Assembly (NCBI GenBank): GCA_014607495.2
Contig: CP053148.1
Span: 1,550,001-1,614,000, forward strand
Source: Carposina sasakii
Lineage: Eukaryota > Arthropoda > Insecta > Lepidoptera > Carposinidae
Direction: 5' to 3'
Length of the DNA stretch: 64,000 nucleotides
Shown: positions 11,865 to 22,905 of the stretch, piece after piece
How the letters are laid out: each line of letters begins with the position of its first letter
Numbering within the stretch: the first letter of the stretch is position 1
Made by a program: the position numbers and the translations under genes
The notes under the pieces: model-generated
The model's database searches: none
What the model was told of the DNA's origin: nothing
The model's input: only the letters and a program-made list of their open reading frames with translations

Positions 11865-12121
11865 CGCTTGGTGCCGGCAGAGTAGAATTCGTACCACCCC
11901 ATGTCTGCCCGTGGGTATCGTACGAGGCGATTAAGGGTTTCCGGGAGGTGGGCAGCAGCGCCTCTCGTGTTGACAACATAGTCCAAAATACAAACTGCGG
12001 TCACCAACCCGCCTGCCCAGCGTGGTGTGACTATGAGCAAATACCCCCCATGACAGTCTTGTGGCGTGCCCTGGGGGAGGCCTACGTCCAGCAGTGGACT
12101 GCAATAGGCTGATGATGATGA
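11865..12121 (+). mobile_element. Non-LTR retrotransposon 3' end (RTE-like tail)
   Basis: Contains GTGCCGGCAGAGTAGAATTC, CGTACGAGGCGATTAAGG, CCCGCCTGCCCAGCG and a decayed reading ending LWRALGEAYVQQWTAIG followed by a stop and GATGATGATGAA. The (GATGAT) tail and the YVQQWT ending are typical of lepidopteran RTE-like LINEs (family knowledge). 5'-truncated and non-functional. Related tails lie at 18495, 32650 and 56490. Confidence 0.65.
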
Positions 12122-13134
12122 ATATGTACGAACGAAACCGGTAGTCTCGTTTTGATTAAACTTTATGCACGATTCTGGGGTCCATAGAAAATATATACAA
12201 ATGCAAATGTGGACTGATGACGTCGCAGCATTCAGATTCCCTACGAGTATAAAAAACTACTGGCTGACCACTACTGAAAATAAAATGACGATATTATAAA
12301 TAAACGATGGCACAATAAATCAGTGACTTGAGTTTTTTTTCGCTCTTCGCAAGAGAATTTACAATACTGGAAACCAATTTACCGTCATCATGTTCACGTT
12401 AAAATACACCTAGGCAGCTGGCGAAGTGCCAAAAGCTGTTGGAAACTTACAAAGACCGTTGTCTAGGCAGCACTCAACGATGCTCGTGCAGTACTACAGA
12501 AGAATTAAACTACGTTATTGTTTGTCACATAACGCGAACAAAGAAGAATAGCAGACAAAGGAGTGGATATAATTATATTATATTTTTATATGTAATACAT
12601 TTACAATAATTAAATTTACAATTTTATAACTAATCTCTCATAAACTTTATATGTATAATAATAACCTCTCTTTTTTTAAGTCCGTTCAAAATAATCCACT
12701 CATTATTCTAGTATATATTATAAAGTAAACAACAAAACGTCGTTTACCAGACAATAAAAGTACTAAGTCCTTCATTGAACGCATCTATCTATTCTATATT
12801 TGCATACCTTTCATCAAGACGTGGTTAGTCGTTTCAAATTGAATTAGCGGCAGACTGGCCGACATAAATTAGCCCTATCTTCGTAGATACATTTTGTTGT
12901 GTTTACATTAGCAACTTATGCGTATTTAATTTATATTAGAGGTGTCATAACAAAATTTACTAAAACCAATGTGACCTTTCGATGGTGGAAGGAGTATGGT
13001 GGAGGGTTAACGCTAGCCAGTGACTATGGTTGGCCATCGCATGACTACATTAGTATCACATTTCCCCCGTGTATCTGGTACGTACCGCTCAAGCGACGTG
13101 AATGACCTCACGATACCGAAGAAAGGGTTGAATA

Positions 13135-13180
13135 ATCATCATTCAAAATGTCTACTGCTGGATATAAGCCTCCCCTAATG
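13135..13180 (-). mobile_element. RTE-like LINE tail, short fragment
   Basis: Reverse complement of the YVQQW region (TCTACTGCTGGATATAAGCC on the plus strand), only about 45 bases. Confidence 0.4.
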
Positions 13181-13262
13181 ACCTGATGAATAAGAGTTGA
13201 AAAATTGTGGAGGGCAAATCATAGCCAATGGTTCATTCTCCAAAGACTACAGGACATACATA

Positions 13263-13625
13263 CTGCGTTTCCGAAATAGGGCAATCAGAACTGGTAGATC
13301 ATAAAGAAAACCCACAGTCACGTTAAGGATAGCGAGGTCTGCCCCCCTAGCATGACCACGCATCGTGATATCATATCGTATCGTCTCTAAACAAAATTCA
13401 ACATGGCGGCTATATTTATCGTATTTTGGCTAAATGTCGATAAATCGGTTTATCATATCGTGTTTCGCAGGTCATGTTAGGCTTGCAGGTGTAAAATATC
13501 AATGACAAGTTGCTAGCTCACTGTGAGCTTTGAGAGGATGTCCCTAAATTCCTTAGTCAACTCTTACAAGATGCACGGAAGAAGCAGCTGATGTATTCTA
13601 GTGAAACCCCGCATCAGCACAGGAC
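13263..13625 (+). repeat. Family A repeat split by a small inverted-repeat insertion
   Basis: The left part (13263-13340: TTTCCGAAATAGGG, CCACAGTCACGTTA) and the right part (13500-13625: TGACAAGTTGCTAGCTCACT, GAAGCAGCTGATGTATTC) together make one family A copy. An unrelated 150-base element fills the middle (see 13343-13497). Confidence 0.6.
13343..13497. mobile_element. Small inverted-repeat element, CTAGCATGACC type, copy 1
   Basis: Begins CCCCTAGCATGACCACGC and ends CGCAGGTCATGTTAGGC; the termini are roughly inverted. The interior contains CAACATGGCGGCTATATTTA and CATATCGTGTTTCGCAGG. The same element occurs at 41697-41886. It interrupts a family A repeat, so it is the younger insertion. 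Confidence 0.5.
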
Positions 13626-13700
13626 TACATCTTTCCCATGTGCATCTGTACGTGCCGCTCAAGTGCGGCAATGACGTCACGTCCTCCATCACTTGTATTA

Positions 13701-14042
13701 TACAGGGTGATTTTTGGTCGTCAACGTTTCCGAAAACTACTGAATCTCCTCATCATCACGATCATTTTTCTCCATGGAAGCATACCATAAGTGTCTGGTT
13801 CTCAAGATAGGGTCCAAAGTTGAGTAAATAGACTACGTTTTTCTGCATAAATGCACATAGTCGCGCGTAGCAAGATTTTGTCACAAGAAAAAAATAATAT
13901 CTGTCTATGAAAAAACTAGCATAAACACTGGACACTATAAATTTCGCCCGATCAAGTAATTAATTATTTTTTTCAAAAAAATTTACATCGTTTCCCAGCA
14001 TTTATTTTGCATAAACTTACTTTATTTGAAAAACACTCTGTA
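13701..14042 (+). mobile_element. TACAGGGTGA-type MITE, near full length
   Basis: Left end TACAGGGTGATTTTTGGTCG, right end AAAAACACTCTGTA, giving inverted termini CAGGGTG/CACTCTG with TA on both sides, as in Tc1/mariner-like elements (inference). The body matches the copies at 8575, 46234, 48405 and 52090. Non-coding. Confidence 0.65.
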
Positions 14043-14973
14043 GAGAGAAATGCTTTATCCGCGCATGTGGGACGGACCACTATTATCCAATTTCAATAGG
14101 CCCGGGTATTGGCTTCATTATCTTTGTTCCCACTTTTGTCATGCATGACAGGATTGGAAGCACGGTGGTAGAGGATGCGGCGCATTTCTAGATTAAACAC
14201 TAGGCTTTTTTATATCGCGTGTGTGTGTACAGGTAGAAAACATCAACCTTCGGCGCTTTTATAACCCCTACACTATGTTAACGTTTATTTAGGTTGGAAA
14301 CCACTGGCACAGTGTTACATCAAGATTTTGTCTGTCTGCATCACTTTATACAATTTGCGTAGATAGTAGCATCATGGACAACTTAATATTGTGGTGTATT
14401 AAATTCTCTTAACGCCTTATACAATGCAATGATCTCTTGTGGCTGGGAAATGGCTTCGCCTACTTCCATCTAAACAATTTACATGCTAAAACAATAGCCG
14501 CTTGTTGCCGATAACGCAGAGACCTAGAGGCATATCGCCCTACCCTACCGATTGGATATCGACTAAACAAAACTACAATTAGCAGCTCCCGTTTACGTTC
14601 ATTTCCGCGGAGAGAACTAGCTATTACCGAGTTTATTCAAGCTTTGCTTGCGTTGATTTAAGCTGCAGGGTGCTGATTAACTGACGAAAATGCACTACCG
14701 ACTCTTGATCAATGTTAATGGAAAATAGTATCACTTTTCATAAGGTTAACGAGCAGTCAGTAACAATACCATTATAAAAAAAAATACTTATTTAGAATGA
14801 TATTATGGTATGTACGTTGATTATGGAACAATTTCTACTAAAAAAGTCTATGAGATGTTTGTAACTCCTTCGCGCATAACTAATGAAAATATAATTTAAA
14901 AAATCCAAAAAACCCGACTGCTTAAAAAAGAACCAAATAATGTACATAATAAAAAACTGAAAAAAAAACCTTA

Positions 14974-15227
14974 TATGTCCGGTGGTCTAGAATTCTACCT
15001 ATATAATATTATTATGGAATGAATATGTACTATTGAAGGCATCAAATATTTTCTAATGGTCGTAACATAACAACTGAACAGCCAGGATCCATTGAAATAT
15101 TAGCTTGGCTGTCGGATAATAGATCACGACTGTTTAGTTGTTATGTTACGACCATTAGAAAATATTTTATGTTCTTCAATAGTATTCATTCCATTATAAT
15201 AGAATAGAATTCTAGACCACCGGACAT
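14974..15227. mobile_element. Snapback MITE (long inverted repeat)
   Basis: Arms of about 96 bases (14974-15071 and 15132-15227) are near-perfect inverted copies, starting ATGTCCGGTGGTCTAGAATT and containing TTTCTAATGGTCGTAACATA. A loop of about 60 bases separates them. No coding sequence. Confidence 0.7.
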
Positions 15228-15262
15228 CAAGTGCTTGTTTGGTCTGTGTAATGCTTCAAAGG

Positions 15263-15263
15263 A

Positions 15264-15315
<52 letters not shown>

Positions 15316-15353
15316 ACTACATACATACATACATACTACATACATACATAGGC
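15263..15353 (+). repeat. Compound microsatellite (CATA)n(CA)n(CATA)n
   Basis: Runs of CATACATA, then about 16 CA units, then CATACATA again. The short open frame rich in HT dipeptides that crosses it is not a gene. Confidence 0.9.
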
Positions 15354-16991
15354 TGTTAAACACAATACCACTCCTTTGCGTCGCGCAGTCGGGTAAAAAG
15401 TTAAAGTTGGAAGGTGACGTCAGCTTGTGTCAGCCAAATCTTTTTTTAAATCATGGGTATATGCGCGGATTTCATTACCGGTTTGGTCTAATGGATGAAT
15501 AAGTGTTGATTTTTTCCCTACGGTAACTATTTCACCATTAGATTGTCTCAGGTCATTTCCCAATTTCCCTAATGGTCAATTACAAGGATTACTCGTCTAG
15601 TTCGGAACAGCACGAAATAACGTTTAGTAAAATCAGCGCGTGTTGAATGAAGACATTTTACTATCTTCCTTGCACTGTGTTAACTGTCGCTGATTGGTGG
15701 TTTTGGGTTTACACACCAACGATCCACCAATAGCCATCGATATTTCTCATCAGTGAAGCGTTACTAATCCTTCGTCCAATACAAATACAATGGGCTAATC
15801 AATGCAAGATCACAGAAGTAAAATAATTTTATTGTGTTTAGTACATCTCCCCTAACATGTCATTGTATTGTCTGTATGAGGATAAACCTTTGTTTTTATA
15901 TTTTACTTTTAGTTAATATTTTCCACAATACACAGAGGGTACCTAATTACGTGACGTAACTACCTATGTAGAGGCTTCTGACTAATATAAACTCTATTCT
16001 ACGCCGGCATCTTATCGCCTGAGTCATATTTACACGGCTTCGAACCACTTGTTTTAGATAAAGCTAGTTGTAAGTCATCTGCATCTGCAAGAGAACCTTC
16101 TCTTAGGCAATGAGCTTGCAAACTTGTCACTGCCTTTAGGGGATTTTGTGGGATCTCTTTTAGGTCTGGACAATACAGATTAGACTTTATTCTAAATATA
16201 CAAAATTCTTGAAATGGATGAAATTCTTGAATTGCATCTACTGTGTGACTCTATCCAATGAAATTTGAAGACTTTTCACTTGCATGGGAAAAATCGAATT
16301 TGACCAATTAATAAATATTATTTTAATTAGCAATAAAATTATGCCCCAATCACTGCGCTTATTAATTAAACTCATTAATTCTCAGACCGATTAATAAAGG
16401 AGGTAACATGGTTTATAATACCTTGCCTGCATATCTTATCTCGAGTCTGCGATTCACACGGCGAAAAAGCGATATTGCTCAAAGATGTTCCCCTTATTCA
16501 CTATTTCAAGACCGCTAATGATATCAGTGAGTTACACTGCAATAAATCAGCTGTAGCAAAATGCAAAATAACCGCTTTCTTCCGTTGTAAATATCAATGG
16601 GCATGAGCTCGCACTAATTTGTTTTAGAAAGTGTCCTCTCAGTGCGTGCACACGAATGAACATACAATATACAGGGTACATCATAAGCACATACTAAATA
16701 GCTCGCATAGCTTTAAATAAGGTTATATAAATCGACATATTTGTAGTAAGTTTTGCTGTAGGTTAAAGTCACTACATAAATGCAATCGTAAACATCATTT
16801 CGATATCATCATTCATAATGCAGTTTTGATAACAAAGAATTGCCTGAATACGGGTGGTGATTTTACTATAAGTTCTGAATACATAAGAATCACGGAGAAA
16901 ATCTTAGTCTTCGGTGCTTGTCAGCTTGATACACATTACATACTCAAGCGCATTTCCCACGTGGCGAGATAAACCAGAATCCCAAACCCAC

Positions 16992-17168
16992 CTTAAGCTT
17001 TGGGTAGAAGTCCGGCAGCCGGCTGGGCACCAGGCCCAGCGTGGCGCAGATCTCGCGGTGCAGCGCCAGGATCAGCTTCATGGTGCCGGCGGCGCAGAAG
17101 TGGTCGAACAGGTCGGCCGCCACCGCGCACTCCGGCGGCGTCGGCTCCACCCCCCGGCCCCGGTTCAT
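16992..17168 (-). CDS. Mical: Mical (F-actin monooxygenase) coding exon 1, start codon
   Basis: First coding exon of a MICAL-family flavoprotein monooxygenase, which oxidises methionines of F-actin and disassembles filaments downstream of semaphorin/plexin signalling (family knowledge). It encodes 59 residues beginning MNRGRG. The segments DLFDHFCAAGTM and LPDFYPKLK match the N-terminal helical part seen before the FAD fold in MICALs. The start ATG is at 17166-17168, nine bases after a splice acceptor (TTTGTTGGCAG, exon edge 17177), so upstream exon(s) must be non-coding. The 3' edge is AAG followed by GTGGGT, phase 0, joining in frame to the exon at 4973. It is very GC-rich against an AT-rich background. 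Long open frames on the opposite strand here are shadows of this composition. Confidence 0.9.
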
Positions 17169-17204
17169 GGTGTGGGGCTGCCAACAAATATATAGATACA
17201 GATA

Positions 17205-17320
17205 CACACGACTATCTCAAAATGGGGTATCCAAATCATAAAGTCAGTGACCAGTGACCAAATCAGTGACAAGTTGCTAGCTAATCGTCTGAAAGAATGC
17301 CCGAGTTCCTTAGTCGTCAT
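17205..17320 (+). repeat. Family A repeat, partial
   Basis: TCAAAATGGGGTATCC, CAGTGACAAGTTGCTAGCTA, GAATGCCCGAGTTCCTTAG. It lies about 30 bases 5' of Mical coding exon 1, so the intron sequence flanking this exon is repeat-derived. Confidence 0.6.
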
Positions 17321-17399
17321 TTATAGACATAGTAAACCTGCCTTTTCACCAGAGCAAATATACAAAAAGTGTCAGTAGAAATCATGTACGGGATTCAGG

Positions 17400-17530
17400 C
17401 TATCTTTCAACTAGATATGTGCTATGCTACAATGCCATGGGGATTAATATCTACCAATCAAATTGAATGACATCATTGACCAATGAATATGATTGGTGGA
17501 TATCACACGCATCCGTAGCACTTAGAATCG
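17400..17530 (+). repeat. CCACCAATCA-type inverted repeat element
   Basis: CTACCAATCAAATTGAATGA, TGACCAATGAATATGATTGG and TGGATATCACACGCATCCGT recur at 39066-39192, 41325-41450 and, in part, 53725-53790. The ends are partly inverted (CTACCAATCA/TGATTGGTGG). Probable MITE. Confidence 0.5.
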
Positions 17531-18494
17531 CACGTCTCTGGTTGAAAGATAACCAGAATCGCGTGGATGATTTCTTCTACAGAGATACATTATCAGTCAT
17601 ATCATACACCGACCTTAGCACCATCATTCATAGAAACTATTTGCTCTTTTTAAGGAAATTGGGAGAAGATAATACTTATAACAATGATAATAATTAAGTG
17701 ATAATTTGACACAGTTAAAGTTAATACGCAGGAGAGGTGCAATGATCATCTCTTAAAATATATTGACATCGACATAAATGGCGTAAACCACGACGGTGGC
17801 GCCAGCTACGTAAAGATTCGCCGACGACGTTTGTATGCAACAGGCCTTAGGATATTTTTTAAATGCTTGAATAGAAGATAGCCTGTTTATAATCAATCAC
17901 GCCTGAATGGCGAAATCTGTCTGTAGGAAGACAGATATAGTCTGGAGTAGCCACATCTTATACTGGGGAATATTTTCTAGCATATATAGCTGTACATACG
18001 AGTACATACTTCATAAGTCACTGGTCTATATCATAAAGGTCACATAAAACAAATGGGAATGGGACCCTCTACTTCATTAAGGGCTGATTTATAAATAATC
18101 ATTTACTACAGTCCGTATCCGTCAGCCTATCTCTTGTAGAGAAAGGAGTAAACACTTCTCAAGTTATACCTACTGTTTGCAAAGTAAATGACTGCACTAA
18201 GAAAGTTTACCCTAATACCTATTTCTTCCGGCGTTTCATTAGATAACTTCAAGAAACCGTTTCCATGCCGGACACAGATTGGCTCGTAAAACGGGATTAA
18301 CATATTTAATCATTTGCCTAGATCGATAAAATCACTGGATGACATGAAATTTAAGAATGCATTAAAAAAATGGCCGATACAGAAATCTTTTTATGACATA
18401 TCGGAATTTTATAATTGTATGAACTCTAATAATGAATAACAACTTATTTAATATTATATAATGTATATGACTATTCTACGTCCGAAAACCGTAC

Positions 18495-18725
18495 TTAGCC
18501 GCGTTGTGCCGGCAGAGTAGTTTATACCACCCCTGCCTGCCCGTGGGTATCGTACGAGGCGATTAAGGGTTTCTGGGAGGTGGGCAGCAGCGCCTCCCGT
18601 ACTGACAACATAGTCCGAAAATCACACTGCGGTCACCAACCCGCCTGCCCAGCGTGGTGACTATGGGCAAAACCTTCCTGTGGCAGTAGCCTTGTGGCGT
18701 GCCCTGGGGGATAGGCTGAAGAAGA
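18495..18725 (+). mobile_element. Non-LTR retrotransposon 3' end (RTE-like tail)
   Basis: Same family as 11865-12121: GTGCCGGCAGAGTAGTTTAT, GGTATCGTACGAGGCGATTA, GAGGTGGGCAGCAGCGCCTC, then GCGTGGTGACTATGGGC and TGGCGTGCCCTGGGGG. 5'-truncated. The open frames reading through it on both strands are not genes. Confidence 0.65.
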
Positions 18726-19290
18726 CGTCCGAAATGGACAAACTTTTGGATCAAAAATTAAATATGTATCAACGAATGTATGTACCCAGTTATGACAATA
18801 AAAATCTATCTATCTATAAAACTAATATCGCGCTACAAGCGTTACACAGTTCATTAATTGTTAACACGTTGCCTCTAATTGGCTATTACATGATTTCATG
18901 ATAAATAAAGAAAGTCGGAAATGTGTCTGCAATAAATCATTTGTGAAAACTAAAGAAAAACCCATCCGTGAATGAGATATTGCTCGAAACATTAAAATGG
19001 CATTATTTTGCAGTGCGCATGCACACTATCCGACCCAAAATAAAATCCTTCCTACAAGTTACCCGACTGCGCCAGAAGAAGGGTTATGTTTTTCGAGTGT
19101 ATGTTTGTAACTGTTTGTCTGTTTCTTTGGCATGCTCTAGCTAGAGCCTAAACGGGTTGCCGCATTTGAGCTTGAGTCTGTTGATTCGTTTCAATCGTAA
19201 GAATGACGCTGTGACGAGAGAATTTTGTCGGTTGTTTTATTTTTAATGTAAACGTTACGGTTTCTAAGAATGTGAAGATGTTTGTATGCT

Positions 19291-19414
19291 CAGTGGGGTA
19301 AGCACGAACCTTTTTACGCGGCGTAACGCTAGCGACTCGCTAGCAAAATGTATGTGATTTGACAGTTTGACGATAGCATTACGGACTATCGAGAGGTTCG
19401 TGCTTACCCCTCAG
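19291..19414. mobile_element. GGGGTAAGCACGAACC MITE, copy 1
   Basis: Ends CAGTGGGGTAAGCACGAACC and GGTTCGTGCTTACCCCTCAG are inverted repeats. The interior has ACGCGGCGTAACGCTAGCG and TTTGACAGTTTGACGATAGC. 124 bases. A near-identical copy lies at 40727-40851 in opposite orientation. Confidence 0.7.
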
Positions 19415-19711
19415 ATGTGTATTACTACGTATTTTGACAAACTTGACAGTTATATTTTATCTGAATAACACAAAGGCTATAATTTTAAGATCACGCACAT
19501 GCGGGCAACGGCTAGTATCTAACTTAGCTAATAACTTGATAAATGATGCTGTCTATCTAAAACTTAGACCAAGACAGTGACACTCATCGACAGTGACACT
19601 CATCGACAGAATTCGTGAGTCGTCTCATCATCATTATACCAAATCACATAATTCATCAAACCACAACACTACAACTGTTCTAAACCTCAGTCACAATTAA
19701 CTGTCACGTCC

Positions 19712-21090
19712 TGTGCTGATGCGGGGCTTCACTAGAATACATCAGCTGCATCTCCTTCTGTGCATGTCGCAAAAGTCGATTAAGAAATTTAGACATCCTC
19801 TCGGGCGATAAGCTAGCAACTAGTAATTGAACATTTACATCTGTCCCCGCTATAGGACCTCCGCTATGATCGTACAGTTCTGGCTACCCCGTTTCATAGG
19901 ACCTCCGCTAACGTACAGTTCTGGCTACCCCGCGTTTCCCCGCTATAGGACCTCCGCTATGTCGTACAAGTATCTTACCCCGTTTCCCCGTATAGGACCT
20001 CCGCTATATCGTACAGTTCTGGCTACCCCGTTTCCCCGCTATAGGACCTCCGCTATGATCGTATTCTGGCTACCCCGTTTCCCCGCTATAGGACCTCCGC
20101 TATGATCGTATTCTGGCTACCCCGTTTCCCCGCTATAGGACGATGATCGTACAGTTCTGGCTACCCCGTTTCCCCGCTATAGGAAACACAGTTCTGGCTA
20201 CCCCGTTTCCCGCTATTCTGCACCCGTTTCCCCGCTAGAGGTTCTGGCTACCCCGTTTCCCCGCTATAGGACCTGTGTGGGACCCCGTTTCCCCGCTATA
20301 GGACCTCGATGATCGTACAGTTCTGGCTATAACTGATGATCGTACAGACCCCGTTTCCCCGCTACAAACAGTTCTGGCTACCCCGTTTCCCCGCTATAGG
20401 ACCTCCGCTATGATCGTACAGTTCTGGCTACTATAGGACCTCCGCTATGATCGTACAGTTCTGGCTACCCCGTTTCCCCGCTAGCCTCCGCTACATTCTG
20501 GCTAATAGGACCTCCGCTATGATCGTACAGTTCTGGCTACCCCGTTTCCCCGCTATAGGACCTCCGCTATGATCGTACAGTTCTGGCTATTTCCCCGCTA
20601 TAGGACCTCCGCTATGACATTCTGGCTACCCCGTTTCCCCGCTATAGGACTCCGCTATGATCGTACAGTTCTGGCTATTTCCCCGCTATAGGACCTCCGC
20701 TATGATCGTACAGTTCTGGCTACCCCGTTTCCCCGCTACCTCCGCTAATCGTACAGTTCTGGCTACCCCGATAGGACCTCCGCTATGATCGTACAGTTCT
20801 GGCTACCCCGTTTCCCCGCTATAGGACCTCCGCTATGATCGTACAGTTCTGGCTACCCCGTTTCCCCGCTATAGGACCTCCACTATGATCGTACAGTTCT
20901 GGCTACGTTTCCCCGCTATAGGACCTCCGCTATGATCGTACAGTCTGGCTACCCCGTTTCCCCGCTATAGGACCTCCACTATGATCGTACAGTTCTGGCT
21001 ACCCCGTTTCCCCGCTATAGGACCTCCGCTATGATGGTACAGTTCTGGCTACCCCGCTTTAGAAACACAGCCGCGTGTATAACTGTCTAT
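19712..21090 (-). repeat. Family A repeat expanded by an internal minisatellite
   Basis: The left flank (19712-19850: CTGATGCGGGGCTTCACTAG, CATCAGCTGCATCTCCTTC, CGATAAGCTAGCAACTAG) and the right flank (21040-21085: CAGTTCTGGCTACCCCGC, AAACACAGCCGCGTG) are the two halves of one family A copy in minus orientation. The middle has been replaced by the tandem array at 19850-21060, whose unit is itself the family A segment CAGTTCTGGCTACCCCGTTT. Confidence 0.75.
19850..21060. repeat. 50-bp minisatellite array, about 25 ragged units
   Basis: Unit of 50 bases made of CTATAGGACCTCCGCTATGA, TCGTACAGTTCTGGCTACCC and CGTTTCCCCG. The first 450 bases and the region around 20460-20780 contain many units with internal deletions; others are intact and nearly identical. 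The open frame reading PRYRTSAM repeats across it is a by-product of the tandem unit. Confidence 0.9.
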
Positions 21091-21340
21091 GTATTTATAT
21101 TTAACAAGTATCTTACAAACCTTTGTACGACCAGCAGGCACATTAGGCAAACAGCAAAACGATAAATAAAAAACAAAATAGCACTCAGAACTGTGTGGGA
21201 AACGGGGCCACGGACTCGATAGATCTGCATAACTGAGAACAATGGTGTCACCTGACTCCAAGACTTCGGGAAGCCGACATAACTAGGTACCCGATTCCCG
21301 CGTCCATCGACATACATATGTACATGTATATCTCTGTACC

Positions 21341-21524
21341 TATATAAGGTCTATCGAAAATTAGTGATTATCTTTTGACACGAAACTAGGTAGGTAAAAA
21401 CAACATACATTTCAGTGCAGTAATTATTCAAGATTCAAGTTAGTCCCATAGTGAAAGTTGTTTCTTTTTATCTACCTAGTTTCGTGTCAAAAGATAATCA
21501 CTAATTTTGGATAGACCTTATATA
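21341..21524. mobile_element. Snapback MITE (TATATAAGGTCTATC ends)
   Basis: Arms 21341-21402 and about 21459-21524 are inverted copies containing AAAATTAGTGATTATCTTTT and GACACGAAACTAGGTAG. The loop is about 56 bases. Non-coding. Confidence 0.7.
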
Positions 21525-21599
21525 CTGACCTGACGTACAACAACAAATAACAACGCAGTAGGTACCTCTTCGACATATCTCTAGACTCGACTATACTGT

Positions 21600-21990
21600 G
21601 ACTATGACTTTGGTCATACCGAGATGATCGTGAAGAATTTTAAATATGGTTGTATCGGATACTCCAATTTCTGTGTTTCTACTAGCATCTTTATTAATTT
21701 TTCCACTTTTTGAATTACCGGAGTGGTCACCTCGATCGGCCGTCCTGGCCGAGGATCAGTGAGGCCCTGCCTTGCTGGGTATGCCACTTATAAACCATGG
21801 TTTTACCGGGGCAAGACTCCCCGTAAACGGATGACATCTCTTCTAGTATGGTTTGAACCGATTTACCTTGCTTGGTAAGGAACTTTATGACAGCGCGGTG
21901 CTCGATTTTCTCCATTTTTCACAATGTTCTTCCCAACTGAGTTGTTTGATCGACGATAATTCAAATAGTAATGGCCCGATTAAAACAAAA
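21600..21990 (-). pseudogene. mariner-like transposase, N-terminal fragment
   Basis: The minus strand opens at 21915 with MEKIEHRAVIKFLTKQG and includes MVYKWHTQQGRASL, the paired-like helix-turn-helix start of a mariner (IS630/Tc1) transposase. After about 60 codons the frame is lost; a neighbouring frame continues as PVIQKVEKLIKDASRNTEIG and FKILHDHLGMTKV. The catalytic DDD part is absent. The upstream leader (21916-21990) also occurs at 34225-34280. Dead fragment. Confidence 0.8.
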
Positions 21991-22129
21991 CGTTCTATTT
22001 ATACTAATAATGAGCTACTTAACCAGTTACGACTAAGGAAAGTACCCATTCCGCGAATATAAAAATGCACCCTCGTATATACCTACTATGTTACTAAACC
22101 GTTATGCTAAACGTGTCTGTACAATCTCC

Positions 22130-22180
22130 TTTATGATCCTGCAGTTCTAGCTACCCCCTATCGGGAACACAGCCGTGTTC
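22130..22180 (-). repeat. Family A repeat, short fragment
   Basis: ATGATCCTGCAGTTCTAGCT and ATCGGGAACACAGCCGTG, the end segment of family A in minus orientation. Confidence 0.5.
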
Positions 22181-22694
22181 AATATGTATTACACCTACAT
22201 AGACAAATGCGATAGAGAGTGTCAGCAGTAGAGATGATGTCGAATGACGAAGAAAAATACCAGTCCTGTAGAGATATGGCGAGGGTTACGAGAATATCAG
22301 GCACTAGGGCGCGCAAAGTAAGTTGTCCTGTTGAAACTGACCTCGGAAACTTTCATAAAACGATATAGGTCAAGAGGGCGAAGAAGCAGTATAAATTCAG
22401 TTTAAATTAACATTGTTTTCTCACGGAGTAATACTCGTAACTGTCGAAAAGAAATTGTCGATTAGTCCTTGGTAAGGATTTCTATATTACGTTGATTAGA
22501 AATGTCGCGAAATCTAATACTATAAGAGAAATATGGGATTATGTAGCCGGCCCCCTGATTACGTAAAAGCAATAGCAAAGCCGAAGCAAAGCGATAGCGA
22601 AAATTGTACAACATTCGCCTCGAAATGTCAAAGTTCCTTTGAAATTCATTTTACGTAATACGAATTTGAGAAGCAATCAGCGATTTTTGTTTCT

Positions 22695-22905
22695 CCATAT
22701 ATATACACTGGTTTACCGAAATGGGGTATCCAGAATGCCAGGACCATAAAAGAGAACCCACAGCCACGTTCTGCTAGCGGGGACAGCTGGTAATGATCAG
22801 TGACAAGTTACTAGCTTGTCGCCTGAGAATACTCGAGTTCCTTAGTCGACTCTTACGGCATGCAGGGAAGGGGCTGTGGCCGATGTATGCTAGTGGTTTG
22901 ATGTA
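22695..22905 (+). repeat. Family A repeat, nearly full
   Basis: CCGAAATGGGGTATCCAG, GAGAACCCACAGCCACGTTC, GATCAGTGACAAGTTACTAG, GAGTTCCTTAGTCGACTC, GATGTATGCTAGTGG. One of the most complete copies in the window. Confidence 0.65.

Larger units (their letters stand above)
4974..16991 (-). other. Mical intron between coding exons 1 and 2
   Basis: About 12 kb of AT-rich intron with many transposon remnants, listed separately: Helitron-like copies at 5179, 9840 and 10040; inverted-repeat elements at 5652, 8575, 13343, 13701 and 14974; LINE tails at 11865 and 13135; a dispersed repeat at 6977 and 13263. In about 5950-6860, 7140-7730, 7860-8570, 8860-9830, 10950-11860, 12125-13130, 14045-14970 and 15355-16990 I recognise nothing beyond AT-rich sequence. 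Confidence 0.7.

Noticed and set aside
19827..20105. Repetitive open frame reading PRYRTSAM units
   Set aside because: Product of the 50-bp minisatellite; it is lost where units have deletions.
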